Source of the DNA: Paracoccus pantotrophus
Lineage (GTDB): Bacteria > Pseudomonadota > Alphaproteobacteria > Rhodobacterales > Rhodobacteraceae
DNA length: 64,000 bases
NCBI RefSeq assembly: GCF_008824185.1
Contig: NZ_CP044426.1
Location: 1-64,000 of the forward strand
Direction of reading: 5' to 3'
The position numbers and the translations under genes are program-made. The notes under the pieces were generated by a model. It saw nothing but the letters and a program-made list of their open reading frames with translations, did not search any database and was not told the DNA's origin. Shown one piece after another: positions 19,492 to 27,900 of the stretch (position 1 is the stretch's first letter; each line of letters opens with the position of its first letter).

Positions 19492-19685
19492 GGATCCTCC
19501 GGCGAATCGAGGCGGGCGGCGGCAAGGCTCTCCGGGACCGGCGCCGTGCCGTTCTTGTGGCATGGCTGCGCGCCGGCCGCCAGCAGCGGGCTTTCGTGAA
19601 GCCGCGCCAGGTCGGGCGTGCCGACGATCATGGCCGGGCCGTCCTGCCGGAAGCCGCGCGCCGCGGCGCGTTCGGTGCCGATCAG
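19488..19685 (-). pseudogene. dgoK: Remnant of 2-dehydro-3-deoxygalactonokinase (C-terminal end)
   Basis: About 65 codons that read LIGTERAAARGF, then MIVGTPDLARLHE and LLAAGA, the pattern of the DgoK C-terminus (LIGxExAAAR followed by xIGxPxLAxLY). The stop at 19488-19490 overlaps the dgoA start by 4 bases, the arrangement of an intact dgoK-dgoA operon. The N-terminal three quarters, including the ATP site, is missing. The fragment is joined in frame to the ABC ATPase remnant upstream. The call rests on remembered family sequence, so the identity needs alignment. Confidence 0.7.
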
Positions 19686-20095
19686 TTCGTCCGGGATCAG
19701 CGGGTCGACCTTTTGCGACAGCGCCTTGGCGATCCCGATCGGCTGCCGCCCGCCCATGCCCGGGCCGCCGGCCTTGGTTTGCGGGCCCCGCGCAGCCCGG
19801 CCTGCGCCGGCAGGTCGGCGGGATGGCGGTTGGTCTTGCGGCGGTCGATGACGCCGCGCCGCGCGATCCCTTTGCCCGGGAGAATGTTCTCGGCCACCGA
19901 CATCCGTCGCACCGGCGCCAGTTCCCCATGGGTGATGACGATGCCCGGTGCCTTGCCGTCCCTGATGGCGCGGAATGCCGTCGGCCGGCCGTCATGGAGG
20001 ATCTCGCAGCGCCGGACGGCCATGTTGACCTCGTCCAGGGCCTTCACGCCGGGAAGTTCCTTGGCGATGCCCCGCATTTGCAGAATCGCGTCCAT
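19686..20095 (-). pseudogene. Remnant of sugar ABC transporter ATPase (GguA/MmsA type)
   Basis: From ATG at 20095 the frame reads AILQMRGIAKELPGVKALDE and NMAVRRCEI, the normal start of a monosaccharide ABC ATPase, then jumps directly to LHDG. The roughly 40 residues that hold the Walker A loop are gone. Further on, ITHGEL, MSVAENI and RGVIDRRKT match Q-loop and later segments with damaged residues. After a frame change near 19760, MGGRQPIGIAKALSQ and LIPDE recall the signature and Walker B region. The gene then ends inside dgoK sequence. Cannot be functional. Confidence 0.8.
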
Positions 20096-20158
20096 GGCCA
20101 CCCCTGCGATGCCCGATGGCGCGGTCGCCACCGCCGGCGGCGGCGCATGGGAAGCTCG

Positions 20159-20386
20159 CTTCAACCGGTCCCCGGCGTAATGGCCCGAACCGATCAGCGC
20201 CTCGGCAAGGTATCTTTCGGTCACGGCCACCGGCTCCAGCAGGCATGAGGGCGCGGGCTCGAGGCTTTCGGTTTCGTTCACCTCGGGCATCTCGCCCTGC
20301 ATCATGGCATCGACCATGGCGGCCGCCTTTGCGGTCGGGGCCGGCCGGCGCTTCCCCTTGCTGCATGGGATGCGGAAAATCCGGCT
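20159..20386 (-). pseudogene. Remnant of periplasmic sugar-binding protein (ChvE type), C-terminus
   Basis: About 75 codons match the end of ChvE-like multiple-sugar-binding proteins: MVDAMMQGEMPEVNETE, then CLLEPVAVTERYL and SGHYAGDRLK, compared with EPEVNDTKTY, YLLKPVAVTKENY and GGYYKEDQLK in ChvE as I remember it. The expected stop after the final Lys is now CGA, so the frame runs on. Upstream of about 20386 I recognise nothing of the protein. It lies directly before the ATPase remnant, the normal chvE-gguA order. Confidence 0.75.
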
Positions 20387-20524
20387 CCTGCCTCGATTTC
20401 GCGTGGCGGCGGTGGCCGACCGCCTGGCTCGCTGCGGGGGCCGTTCCGGCCGGCATGTCCGTCCATCCAGCGGAATGCGAATGTCCATACCATAGCTGGG
20501 ATGCGGATGCCGGCCTGTATTGCC

Positions 20525-20830
20525 TCAGGCATCGGCGCAGAGGTCGGACCAATCGGGATGGCGCTCGAACTGGGCGCGCACATAGCTGCATGCCGGCACG
20601 ATCAGCACGCCGCGCGCCCGCGCATCCGCAACCAGCCGCCGCACCATCGCGGCGGCCGCGCCCGAGCCGCGCATGGCGTCTGGCGCATAGGTGTGGTCGG
20701 CGACGATGATGCCGGGGCCCCCGGCATGCCAGGTCAGCTCGGCCTCGCCCTCGATTCCGGGCATGGCAACGGCATAGCGGCCGGAGCTGCCGTAATCCTC
20801 ATGGGTGACATGGATGGTCGGTTGCACCAT
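20525..20830 (-). CDS. Small GNAT-like N-acetyltransferase (NATD1/YjdJ type)
   Basis: A 101-residue single-domain protein of the short GNAT family. It shows VADHTYAPDAMRGSGAAAAM, the acetyl-CoA binding motif A, followed by ARARGVLIVPACSYVRAQF and the terminal HPDW that mark the NATD1/YjdJ group. The target is unknown. The start is ATG at 20830, with GGAGGTAACC directly upstream; a longer reading to 20884 is less likely. It lies just upstream of the decayed sugar transporter genes on the same strand. Confidence 0.85.
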   Translation of the reverse strand: MVQPTIHVTHEDYGSSGRYAVAMPGIEGEAELTWHAGGPGIIVADHTYAPDAMRGSGAAAAMVRRLVADARARGVLIVPACSYVRAQFERHPDWSDLCADA

Positions 20831-20921
20831 GGTTACCTCCGTCTCGTTGCCGCCATAACGCATGGCGCGCCCGATCCGGTCCATTCCCGGCGCTTGCGAC
20901 GTTGCGGCAAGCGGCCTGCCG

Positions 20922-21671
20922 TCAGCCCGGCTGCGGGCGGGGCGATCCGTCCCGGTTCGGCGCCGGCCTGGGATCCAGCGTCAGGATGCGGCGCAATTCC
21001 GGCGAGAACGGCCCGGCAAGCTGTTCCAGCATGGCGATGTCGATCTGGATGCCGCCCATGCCGTCCTTGATGGCGCGCAGCCCGGTGCGGTGCCAACGCC
21101 CGCCCAGCCTGCGCTCGATTTCCAATGAGTTCGAGCCGCAGTCGAGCGGCAGGCGCAGATGCCGGTCAAGCCGCAGGTAAAGCGGCACCGGCCGGCCCTT
21201 TCGCGCGCTGCCGACCAGGCGCAGCCCCCGCTTGGCGCTGGGGTGCGCATGCAGAGGGGTTTCGCCCAGCCCGACGGCCAGCTCCACGAGCATGCGGCGC
21301 GAGATATAGCCGGGAACGGCGGCAGCTTCGGCCGTGCCGGTCCCGTCCTGCGGCCCGGCAGAGGTTTGCGATTCGGCGGTCGGCGGCGTATTGGCCAGGA
21401 TCGCTGCCTGGGCGGCCGAGACCTCGGCCTCGGCGATGTCCTGCGGCGGGCCGGTGGCGATCAGGCCTTGGCCGCCGCCGACGGTGGGCGCGAGCCCGGC
21501 CCGGATCATCTCGCACATGACATCCTCGAGCCGGGAAAGTCGCTCGATCGCCTCGCCCATGGCGGCGCGAACCTCGTCCAGCCCGTCGGAAGGGCCGGAA
21601 ACCTGACGCAGCGGAAGGGTCACGCCCTTACCGGGCCGGCCTTTCCCCGTCTTTCCGATTCCCTTTGCCAT
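20922..21671 (-). CDS. Hypothetical protein, unrecognised
   Basis: A 249-residue protein I do not recognise. A basic N-terminus (MAKGIGKTGKGRPGKG) is followed by a probable helix (EVRAAMGEAIERLSRLEDVMCEMI), an Ala/Thr/Pro-rich linker (about residues 75-115) and a C-terminal region of about 110 residues that looks folded (RRMLVELAVGLGE, LYLRLDRHLRLPLD, LRAIKDGMGGIQIDIAMLE) before a Pro/Arg tail. It has no signal peptide or membrane helix. The start is ATG at 21671; no neighbour gives a hint. Coding is likely from the structured ends, but function is unknown. Confidence 0.6.
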   Translation of the reverse strand: MAKGIGKTGKGRPGKGVTLPLRQVSGPSDGLDEVRAAMGEAIERLSRLEDVMCEMIRAGLAPTVGGGQGLIATGPPQDIAEAEVSAAQAAILANTPPTAESQTSAGPQDGTGTAEAAAVPGYISRRMLVELAVGLGETPLHAHPSAKRGLRLVGSARKGRPVPLYLRLDRHLRLPLDCGSNSLEIERRLGGRWHRTGLRAIKDGMGGIQIDIAMLEQLAGPFSPELRRILTLDPRPAPNRDGSPRPQPG

Positions 21672-21777
21672 CGCGCTCCGCCGCCCTTCGACATTGCCTT
21701 GGCGGCAATCCTATGGCCCCGCGGCGCGCTTGGCCATATTTGTCTTGAGAGGCGGCGGGAACGGGCCGATGGCCCGG

Positions 21778-22341
21778 TCAGGCGCGTTCGGAATACTCGA
21801 AAAGCTCGGTATTGACGACGATGTCCTCGTCCACGCCGACAAAGGGCGGGATCATGACACGCAACCCGTTGTCCAGGATCGCCGGCTTGAAGCTTTTCGC
21901 GGCGGTCTGGCCGTTCAGCACCGGCTCGGTCTCGGCCACGCGGCAGATCACTTTCTGGGGAATGCGCACCGACAGCGCCTCGTCGCCGTAATATTCGACC
22001 GCTGCGATCATGCCGTCCTGCAGGAAGGGCCGCCGTTCACCCAGCAGGTCGGCGTCCAGTTCGGTCTGCTCGAAGGTCTCGCTGTCCATGAACACCAGCT
22101 TGCCGTCGGATTCGTACAGGAATTGCTGGTCCTTGGTTTCCAGCTGCACCTGTTCGACCTTGTCCTCGGAACGGAAGCGTTCGTTCAGCTTGCGCCCGTC
22201 GCGCAGGTTCTTCAGTTCGACCTGGGCAAAGGCGCCGCCCTTGCCGGGCTTGACGTGGTTCACCTTGACCGCCGCCCACAACCCGCCGTCATGGTCCAGC
22301 ACGACACCGGGCTTGATTTCATTGCCATTGATCTTGGCCAT
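21778..22341 (-). CDS. efp: Elongation factor P
   Basis: A 187-residue translation factor that binds between P and E sites and rescues ribosomes stalled at polyproline. Three OB-like domains are present. The modification-loop lysine is K34 in KPGKGGAF, the site that takes beta-lysylation in bacteria using EpmA/EpmB. Family motifs include KNLRDGRKLNERFRSEDKVE and the C-terminal PPFVGVDEDIVVNT. The start is ATG at 22341. Length is normal. Confidence 0.97.
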   Translation of the reverse strand: MAKINGNEIKPGVVLDHDGGLWAAVKVNHVKPGKGGAFAQVELKNLRDGRKLNERFRSEDKVEQVQLETKDQQFLYESDGKLVFMDSETFEQTELDADLLGERRPFLQDGMIAAVEYYGDEALSVRIPQKVICRVAETEPVLNGQTAAKSFKPAILDNGLRVMIPPFVGVDEDIVVNTELFEYSERA

Positions 22342-22688
22342 TCAGGATCACCTTGAAAAATTTGGAAAATCGCCCAGGGTTCGGGGGTTGAACCGCGATT
22401 GCGCGCACCTATATCCATTGCCGTGCCTCATGGCAACCGAAACGCCTTTCAAGCGTTGTCAAGGGTGCCTTCGCATTTCTGCATGTCGCAAGATCGTTGC
22501 TTTTGGCGGCTATTCTGCGTATCTGCCGGGGCTTGCGCCCCGTGCATGGCGGTCATGCGGCTGGAGGCATACCGAATCACGGCGCGGATGGGCTAAGCCG
22601 GCCAGCGCCGCCTATGAGGCAAGATGATGCAGCAGCCTTGGCAAGGGCCGAGGTGCGGGGGCTCCGCAAGAAAAACAGGATAATGATG
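22342..22688. other. Intergenic region between divergent efp and DUF6280-like gene
   Basis: These 347 bases should carry promoters for both genes. Local AT content is higher at 22350-22375, just upstream of efp. The frame of the right-hand gene stays open leftwards through part of this stretch (ATG at 22614), but composition and the ribosome site argue against using that start. I see no RNA gene. Confidence 0.45.
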
Positions 22689-23009
22689 ATGCGCGATTTC
22701 GTGGATGGCTCGGCTTTCAATTTCGAACAGGGACAGCGGGCCCGCAAGCTTTTTGCGGCCGTTGTGCTGGCTGCGCTGGACGATGCGATCGCCGATGACA
22801 AGAAATACGGCAACGGGCCCGATCAGATTGCACGTTGGGCACGCTCGCGCGATGGGCGCGAGGTGCTGTCCTGCGCCGGCATCGACCCGAACGAGCGTGT
22901 CGTGAAGGGGCTGATGGAATTCGTGGCCAAGGGCGTGCGCACCTCGGTCGCGCTGTCGCGCGAGGAAAGCGAACGCCGCCACGCCGCGGAAGAGGCCGAC
23001 GCGGCGTAA
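22689..23009 (+). CDS. DUF6280-like small protein
   Basis: A 106-residue soluble protein resembling, from memory, the Rhodobacterales family DUF6280. The core RDFVDGSAFNFEQGQRARKL continues into a helix and the GNGPDQIARWARSRDGREVL segment. The C-terminus is charged and helical. No catalytic motif is evident; the regular helices and basic patches could suit a nucleic-acid or protein-binding role. The start is set at ATG 22689 because AGGA lies eight bases before it; ATGs at 22683 and 22686 and at 22614 are alternatives. A clear terminator follows. Confidence 0.85.
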   Translation: MRDFVDGSAFNFEQGQRARKLFAAVVLAALDDAIADDKKYGNGPDQIARWARSRDGREVLSCAGIDPNERVVKGLMEFVAKGVRTSVALSREESERRHAAEEADAA

Positions 23010-23031
23010 GCGCGTCCGCCGCGCATTGGCT

Positions 23032-23056
23032 GGGCCGTCCCGAGGGGCGGCCTTTT
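23032..23056 (+). terminator. Intrinsic terminator after the DUF6280-like gene
   Basis: GGCCG-T-CCC pairs with GGG-CGGCC around loop GAG with a single T bulge, followed by TTTT. It also abuts the stop codon of the convergent gene. Confidence 0.75.
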
Positions 23057-23556
23057 CATGGGGCTGGGGGCGATGCGGCGGCAGCTTTGCGGGACGGAGC
23101 TGCCAATGATGGATATATCTCGTCCTCAGGGCCGGGAGGCGTGGAAAGCCTGTGCCACGCATCCCTAAACCGTGGCTGATCGTAGGCCTTGGGTTGGAGC
23201 CAGTATGACTGCACCCCGGCGCGGCTCTTTGCGGGATCGCTATGAAAACAAAGATCTATAACCTCCTGCCGGGTCATGATGAAGCAGGTCGGGGTGTCCG
23301 ATTTCGCGTTGATCGTAATGATCCACCAATCCGACCGAAGGTTGCTTAGATTCGATCCCAGTCCAACCGGAGCTCTCTTAGACAGGCCCTTGCTTTGTAC
23401 CCCGAAGATAATGGTCTCCGCATCGTTCGCGCAGTACAGGTCGCTTCCCTTCGCATTTCGCGTCGTCGGCATCACGTTCCAGCCCTTCTTCGAGAGCTGC
23501 CATGCGACATAATGCATGGCGGCATTTCCCGTTGCTTGCGATGATTTTACATCCAC
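23056..23556 (-). CDS. Hypothetical protein with possible PD-(D/E)XK nuclease-like fold
   Basis: A 166-residue protein. The N-terminal part has the layout of restriction-endonuclease-like folds: GNAAMHYVAWQLSKKGW helix, then NAKGSDLYC with a candidate active-site Asp, then IIFGVQSKGLSK with a Q-x-K in place of (D/E)-x-K. Residues about 75-100 continue as beta strands (DWWIITINAK, TCFIMTRQEVID). The C-terminal 35 residues look disordered. The start is GTG at 23556 with GGAGGG nine bases upstream. Codons are less GC-biased than in neighbours, suggesting acquisition. Nuclease activity is only a hypothesis. Confidence 0.65.
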   Translation of the reverse strand: MDVKSSQATGNAAMHYVAWQLSKKGWNVMPTTRNAKGSDLYCANDAETIIFGVQSKGLSKRAPVGLGSNLSNLRSDWWIITINAKSDTPTCFIMTRQEVIDLCFHSDPAKSRAGVQSYWLQPKAYDQPRFRDAWHRLSTPPGPEDEIYPSLAAPSRKAAAASPPAP

Positions 23557-23787
23557 GTTGATGCCCTCCGCCTCTAATTGGCGGAAGATTAGTCTCAGCC
23601 TTTCCTATCGGACAAGTCCGACGCGGCTCGCGCTACGTCGCGCCCGAACAACGATTTGCAAGTATGTTGCACACCGACGAGATCTGTGCTTCATGGTCCA
23701 CTTCGGGCCGCGCCTTCCTCTGCTCCAGAAAAGGCTGCGTCTTGCTGCTACCTGCCCGAATGTCTCTGATGGGCTCCCAACCACCCC

Positions 23788-24504
23788 TTACCCGAACAGA
23801 TACAGCGCCAGCGGCGCGATGATCGAGGTCAGCACCGCGTTCAGCCCCATGCCGATGCCGGCGAAGGCGCCGGCGGTCTCGTTCACCTGGAAGGCGCGGG
23901 CCGTGCCGATGCCATGCGCGGCCACGCCCAGCGAAAAGCCGCGCGCCCGCCAGTCGCGGATCCCCAGCGCATTCAGCAGCGGCGTGGCGATGATCGCGCC
24001 GAAGATGCCGGTGATCAGCACCAGGACGGCGGTGATCGTGGGCTCTCCGCCCAACCCCTCGGCGATGCCGATGGCCACGGGCGCGGTGGTGGATTTCGGC
24101 GCCAGGCTGGCCAGCATCACCTCGGACAGCCCGAAAGCCTTGCCGATGGCCAGCGCCGAGACCACCGCCGTCGCCGAGCCCGCCAGCAGCGCCGCGACCA
24201 GCGGCAGCGCCGCTTTCCTGACCCGGCGCAGGTTGTCGTAAAGCGGCATTCCCAGTGCCACCGTGGCCGGGCCCAGCATGAAATGCACGAATTGCGCGCC
24301 CTCGAAATAGGTCTGGTAGCTGGTGCCGGTCAGCCCCAGCACGCAGGCCAGCAGGATCACCGCGCACAGCACCGGATTGGCCCAGCTTTGCCGGCCCATG
24401 GCGCGAAAGAAGCTGTCGCCCAGCCAATAGGCGATCAGCGTCGCCGTCAGCCACAGCAGCGGCCCTTGCGTCAGATAGCTCCAGATCAGCGCCGCGTCGG
24501 TCAT
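23788..24504 (-). CDS. lrgB: LrgB/CidB-family membrane protein
   Basis: A 238-residue polytopic inner-membrane protein of the LrgB/CidB/YohK family, linked to murein hydrolase control or export of small organic acids. Family motifs are PVLCAVILL, FMLGPATVALGMPLYDNL, LAPKSTTAPVAIGIAEGLGG and AAHGIGTARAFQ. About seven hydrophobic segments are seen. The start is ATG at 24504, overlapping the LrgA-like gene by 4 bases (ATGA), so the pair is co-translated. Confidence 0.93.
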   Translation of the reverse strand: MTDAALIWSYLTQGPLLWLTATLIAYWLGDSFFRAMGRQSWANPVLCAVILLACVLGLTGTSYQTYFEGAQFVHFMLGPATVALGMPLYDNLRRVRKAALPLVAALLAGSATAVVSALAIGKAFGLSEVMLASLAPKSTTAPVAIGIAEGLGGEPTITAVLVLITGIFGAIIATPLLNALGIRDWRARGFSLGVAAHGIGTARAFQVNETAGAFAGIGMGLNAVLTSIIAPLALYLFG

Positions 24505-24854
24505 TCCTCGGTCCCGCCCGTCCAGCGCACCACGGCGCGGAACACCAGCGCCCCCGCGGCGATGGCCAGCGCGGTCGAGACGGTCAGCGCCAGCGCCACC
24601 GCCAGCCCGTCGCTGCGAAACTGCCCCAGATGCGCCACCACGCCCACCCCCGCCGGCACGAAGAACAGCGACAGATGGCCCAGGATGCCGGTGATCACCG
24701 GGCGCAGCATCTCGGCCAGCGCCGGGCGCAGGCTGCAGGACAGCACCAGCAGCAGCAGGCCCAGCACCGGACCGGGCAGGGGCAGGCCAAGGCTGCGGGT
24801 GGCAACCTCGCCGATGAGCTGGAAGACCAGGATGATGGCAAGCGCGGGAATCAT
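24501..24854 (-). CDS. lrgA: LrgA/CidA-family holin-like protein
   Basis: A 117-residue membrane protein with four hydrophobic segments, the partner of LrgB. The family motif PLPGPVLGLLLL is at about residues 24-36, and LSLFFVPAGVGV at about 61-72. The ORF stays open far upstream, but ATG at 24854 gives the standard N-terminus (MIPALAIILVFQLIGE). It is transcribed away from smc, with 105 bases between. In other bacteria such pairs respond to acetate or membrane potential; nothing here shows the regulation. Confidence 0.92.
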   Translation of the reverse strand: MIPALAIILVFQLIGEVATRSLGLPLPGPVLGLLLLVLSCSLRPALAEMLRPVITGILGHLSLFFVPAGVGVVAHLGQFRSDGLAVALALTVSTALAIAAGALVFRAVVRWTGGTEE

Positions 24855-24959
24855 GCCGGCCAGATTAGCAGCGGATTTCTTGTGGTGAACCCTTAAATCT
24901 TGTGGATAACCGCCCAAGCCCCGCCATATCTTGGGGTTTGTGTTGACTTGAGCGCCCCG

Positions 24960-27900
24960 ATGGCGAAAAATCCGGGGGATTTGAACGATCGTCGTGGACC
25001 CTTCGCATTGCGTTTCGACCGCCTGCGCCTCAATGGTTTCAAGAGCTTCGTGGACCCGACCGACCTGGTCATCCACGAGGGGCTGACCGGCGTGGTCGGC
25101 CCGAACGGCTGCGGCAAGTCGAACCTGCTCGAGGCGCTGCGCTGGGTCATGGGCGAAAACCGGCCTACCGCCATGCGCGGCGACGGGATGGAAGATGTGA
25201 TCTTTGCCGGCACCGCGCGGCGTTCCGCCCGCGCCCATGCCGAGGTCACGCTGACCATCGACAACAAGGACCGCCTCGCCCCCGCCGGGCTGAACGATGC
25301 CGACGCGCTGGACATCACCCGCCGCATCACCCGCGACGCCGGTTCGGCCTATCGCATCAACGGCAAGGAAGTGCGGGCGCGCGACGTGCAGATGCTGTTC
25401 GCGGATGCCTCGACCGGGGCGCATTCGCCGGCGCTGGTGCGGCAAGGGCAGATTTCCGAGCTGATCAACGCCAAGCCCAAGGCAAGGCGGCGCGTGCTGG
25501 AGGAGGCGGCGGGGATTTCCGGCCTCTACCAGCGCCGGCACGAGGCCGAATTGCGGCTGAACGCGGCCGAGGCGAACCTGACCCGCGTCGACGACACGCT
25601 GGACCAGCTGTCCACGCAGGCGGCCAGCCTGGCGCGGCAGGCCCGCGCCGCCGCGCGCTATCGCGAGATCGGCGCCGCGCTGCGCCGGGCCGAGGGCGTG
25701 CTGCTGTATCGCCGCTGGGCCGAGGCCGACCAGGCCAAGGCCGCGACGGCCGAGGCGCTGCGGGCCGCGATCCGCGCCGCCACCGAGGCCGAGGCCCAGG
25801 CCCGCCACGCCATCGCCGCCCGCGAGGCGGCCGAGGCGAAGCTGCCGCCGCTGCGCGAGGAGGAGCAGGTCGCGAGCGCCATCCTGTCCCGCGCCACCGT
25901 GGAACGCGAGGCGCTGGACGAGGCCGAGGCCCGCGCCGCCCAGGCGATCCAGACGCTGCTGGCGCGCATCGCCCAGCTCGACCGCGACATCGAGCGCGAA
26001 TCGGCGCTGAACCGCGATGCCGGCGAGGTGATCGAGCGGCTGGAATGGGAAAGGCGCGAGCTGGAAAAGGCCGGGCAGGGCCATGATGAGCGGCTGGAGG
26101 CCGCCGGCCATGCCGCCGAGGAGGCCACCGGGGCGCTGCGCGAGGTCGAGTCCAAGCTGGCCGAACTGACCGACGAATCCGCCCGCCTTGCCGCCCGTCA
26201 CCAATCCGCCGAGCGGCTGGTCCACGACCTGCGGCAGATGCGGGACCGCGCCACCCGTGCCGCCGCCGAGGCCGAAGCCGCCGCCGCCCGCGCCGCCGAT
26301 GCCGGCGCCGAGGCCGATGCCGCCCGCGAAGCTGCCGAGGAATCGCAGGAAGAGGCCCGCGAGCGCGTCGAGGCCGCCGAGGCGGCGCTGGCCGAGGCCG
26401 AGGAGGCCCGCGCCGCGCTGGAGGCCGAGGAATCCGCCGCCCGCGCGGCACGGGCCGAGGCGGAGGGCGAGGTTTCGGCGCTGAATGCCGAGATGGCGGC
26501 GCTGAAGCGGCTGGTGGAACGCGGGCAGGGCGGCGATTCGATCCTGGATCTGGTGCGGGTCGCACGCGGCTACGAGACGGCCTTCGGCGCGGCGCTGGGC
26601 GACGACCTGGGTGTCGGGCTGGCCGAGGACGGCTCGGGCTGGCACCGGCTGCCGGGCTACGGCTCGCCGCAGCCGCTGCCCGCGGGCGCCGAACCTTTGG
26701 CGCCGCATGTCGAGGCGCCAGAGGCGCTGGCGCGGCGGCTGTCGCAGGTCGGGCTGGTCGCGGATGCGGCCTTGGGCGCGGCGATGCAGCCTGCACTTGC
26801 CCCCGGCCAGCGGCTGGTCACGCGGGCGGGCGACCTGTTCCGCTGGGACGGCATGCGGGTGATGGCAGGCGAGGCGGCGTCCTCGGCCGCGCTGCATCTG
26901 CAAAAGGTCAACCAGCTGGCCGAGCTGGCCGAACAGGCCGAGGCGGCGCAGGCCCGCGCCGAGGATGCGCAGGCCGCGCATCAGGCGCTGCGCGACCGCC
27001 ACCTGGCCGCGGCCGAGGCCGAGAAACGCGCCCGTGATGCCAGGCGCGAGGCCGAGCGCGGGCTGTCGGATGCCGTGCGCGCCGTCACCCGCGCCGAATC
27101 CGAGCTTTCCATGGCACAAAGCCGCGCCGAATCGGCCCGCGCCGAACTGGCCCGGCATCGCGAGGATGCGCTGGACGCCCGCGCCCGGCTGGCCGAGGCC
27201 GAGCAGGCGCTGGCCGAGCTGCCCGACCGCGGCGCGGCGGCCGCGGCGCTGGACCATGCCCGCATGGGCGTCGAGGCGGCGCGCATCGCCACCATGACCC
27301 GGCGCAGCGGGCTGGACGAGCTGCGGCGCGAGGCCAATGCGCGGGTCAAGCGCCTGCAAGAGATCGCCAAGGAGGAATCCGGCTGGCGGCTGCGGCTAGA
27401 CCAGGCCGGCACCCGCGCCGCCGAACTGGCCGCCCGCCGCGATCAGGCCGCGGCCGATCTGGAGGAAGCCGAGGCCCAGCCCGAGATCCTGGCCGAGCGC
27501 CGCGGCGTGCTGACCGAGGCCGAGGCGCAGGCCGCCGCCCGCCTGGCCCGCGCCCGTGCCGCGCTGTCGGCCGCTGACCAGGCGCTGCGCATCGCCGCCG
27601 AGGCCGAGCGCGAGGCCGAGCGCGCCGCATCCGACGCGCGCGAGACCCGCGCCGCCCGCGAGGCCCGCGCCGAAGCCGCCATCGAGGCCGAATCCGCCGC
27701 CCGGTTGCGCATCCACGAAGAACTGGAGGCCACGCCCGAGGCGCTGCTGGACTCTCTGGGCGAGGTCGAGGAGATCGCCGCCGAGGCGCTGGAGGAGCAG
27801 ATCGCCCGGCTGCGCCAGCAACGCGACGCGCTGGGGGCCGTGAACCTGCGCGCCGACGAGGACAAGCGCGAGCTGGAGACCGAGCGCGACCGGCTGGGCG

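Noticed and set aside
22497..22688. N-terminal extension of the DUF6280-like protein
   Set aside because: Composition of the extension is unlike the core protein and a good ribosome site precedes ATG 22689.
23557..23787. Possible gene in the 231-base gap before lrgB
   Set aside because: Only short overlapping frames without ribosome sites; nothing recognisable on either strand.
24855..27359. Very long leftward ORF opposite smc
   Set aside because: Gly/Leu/Gln-rich sequence without any domain, a mirror of the smc coiled-coil codon bias; only its 3' end (24501-24854) is the real lrgA gene.
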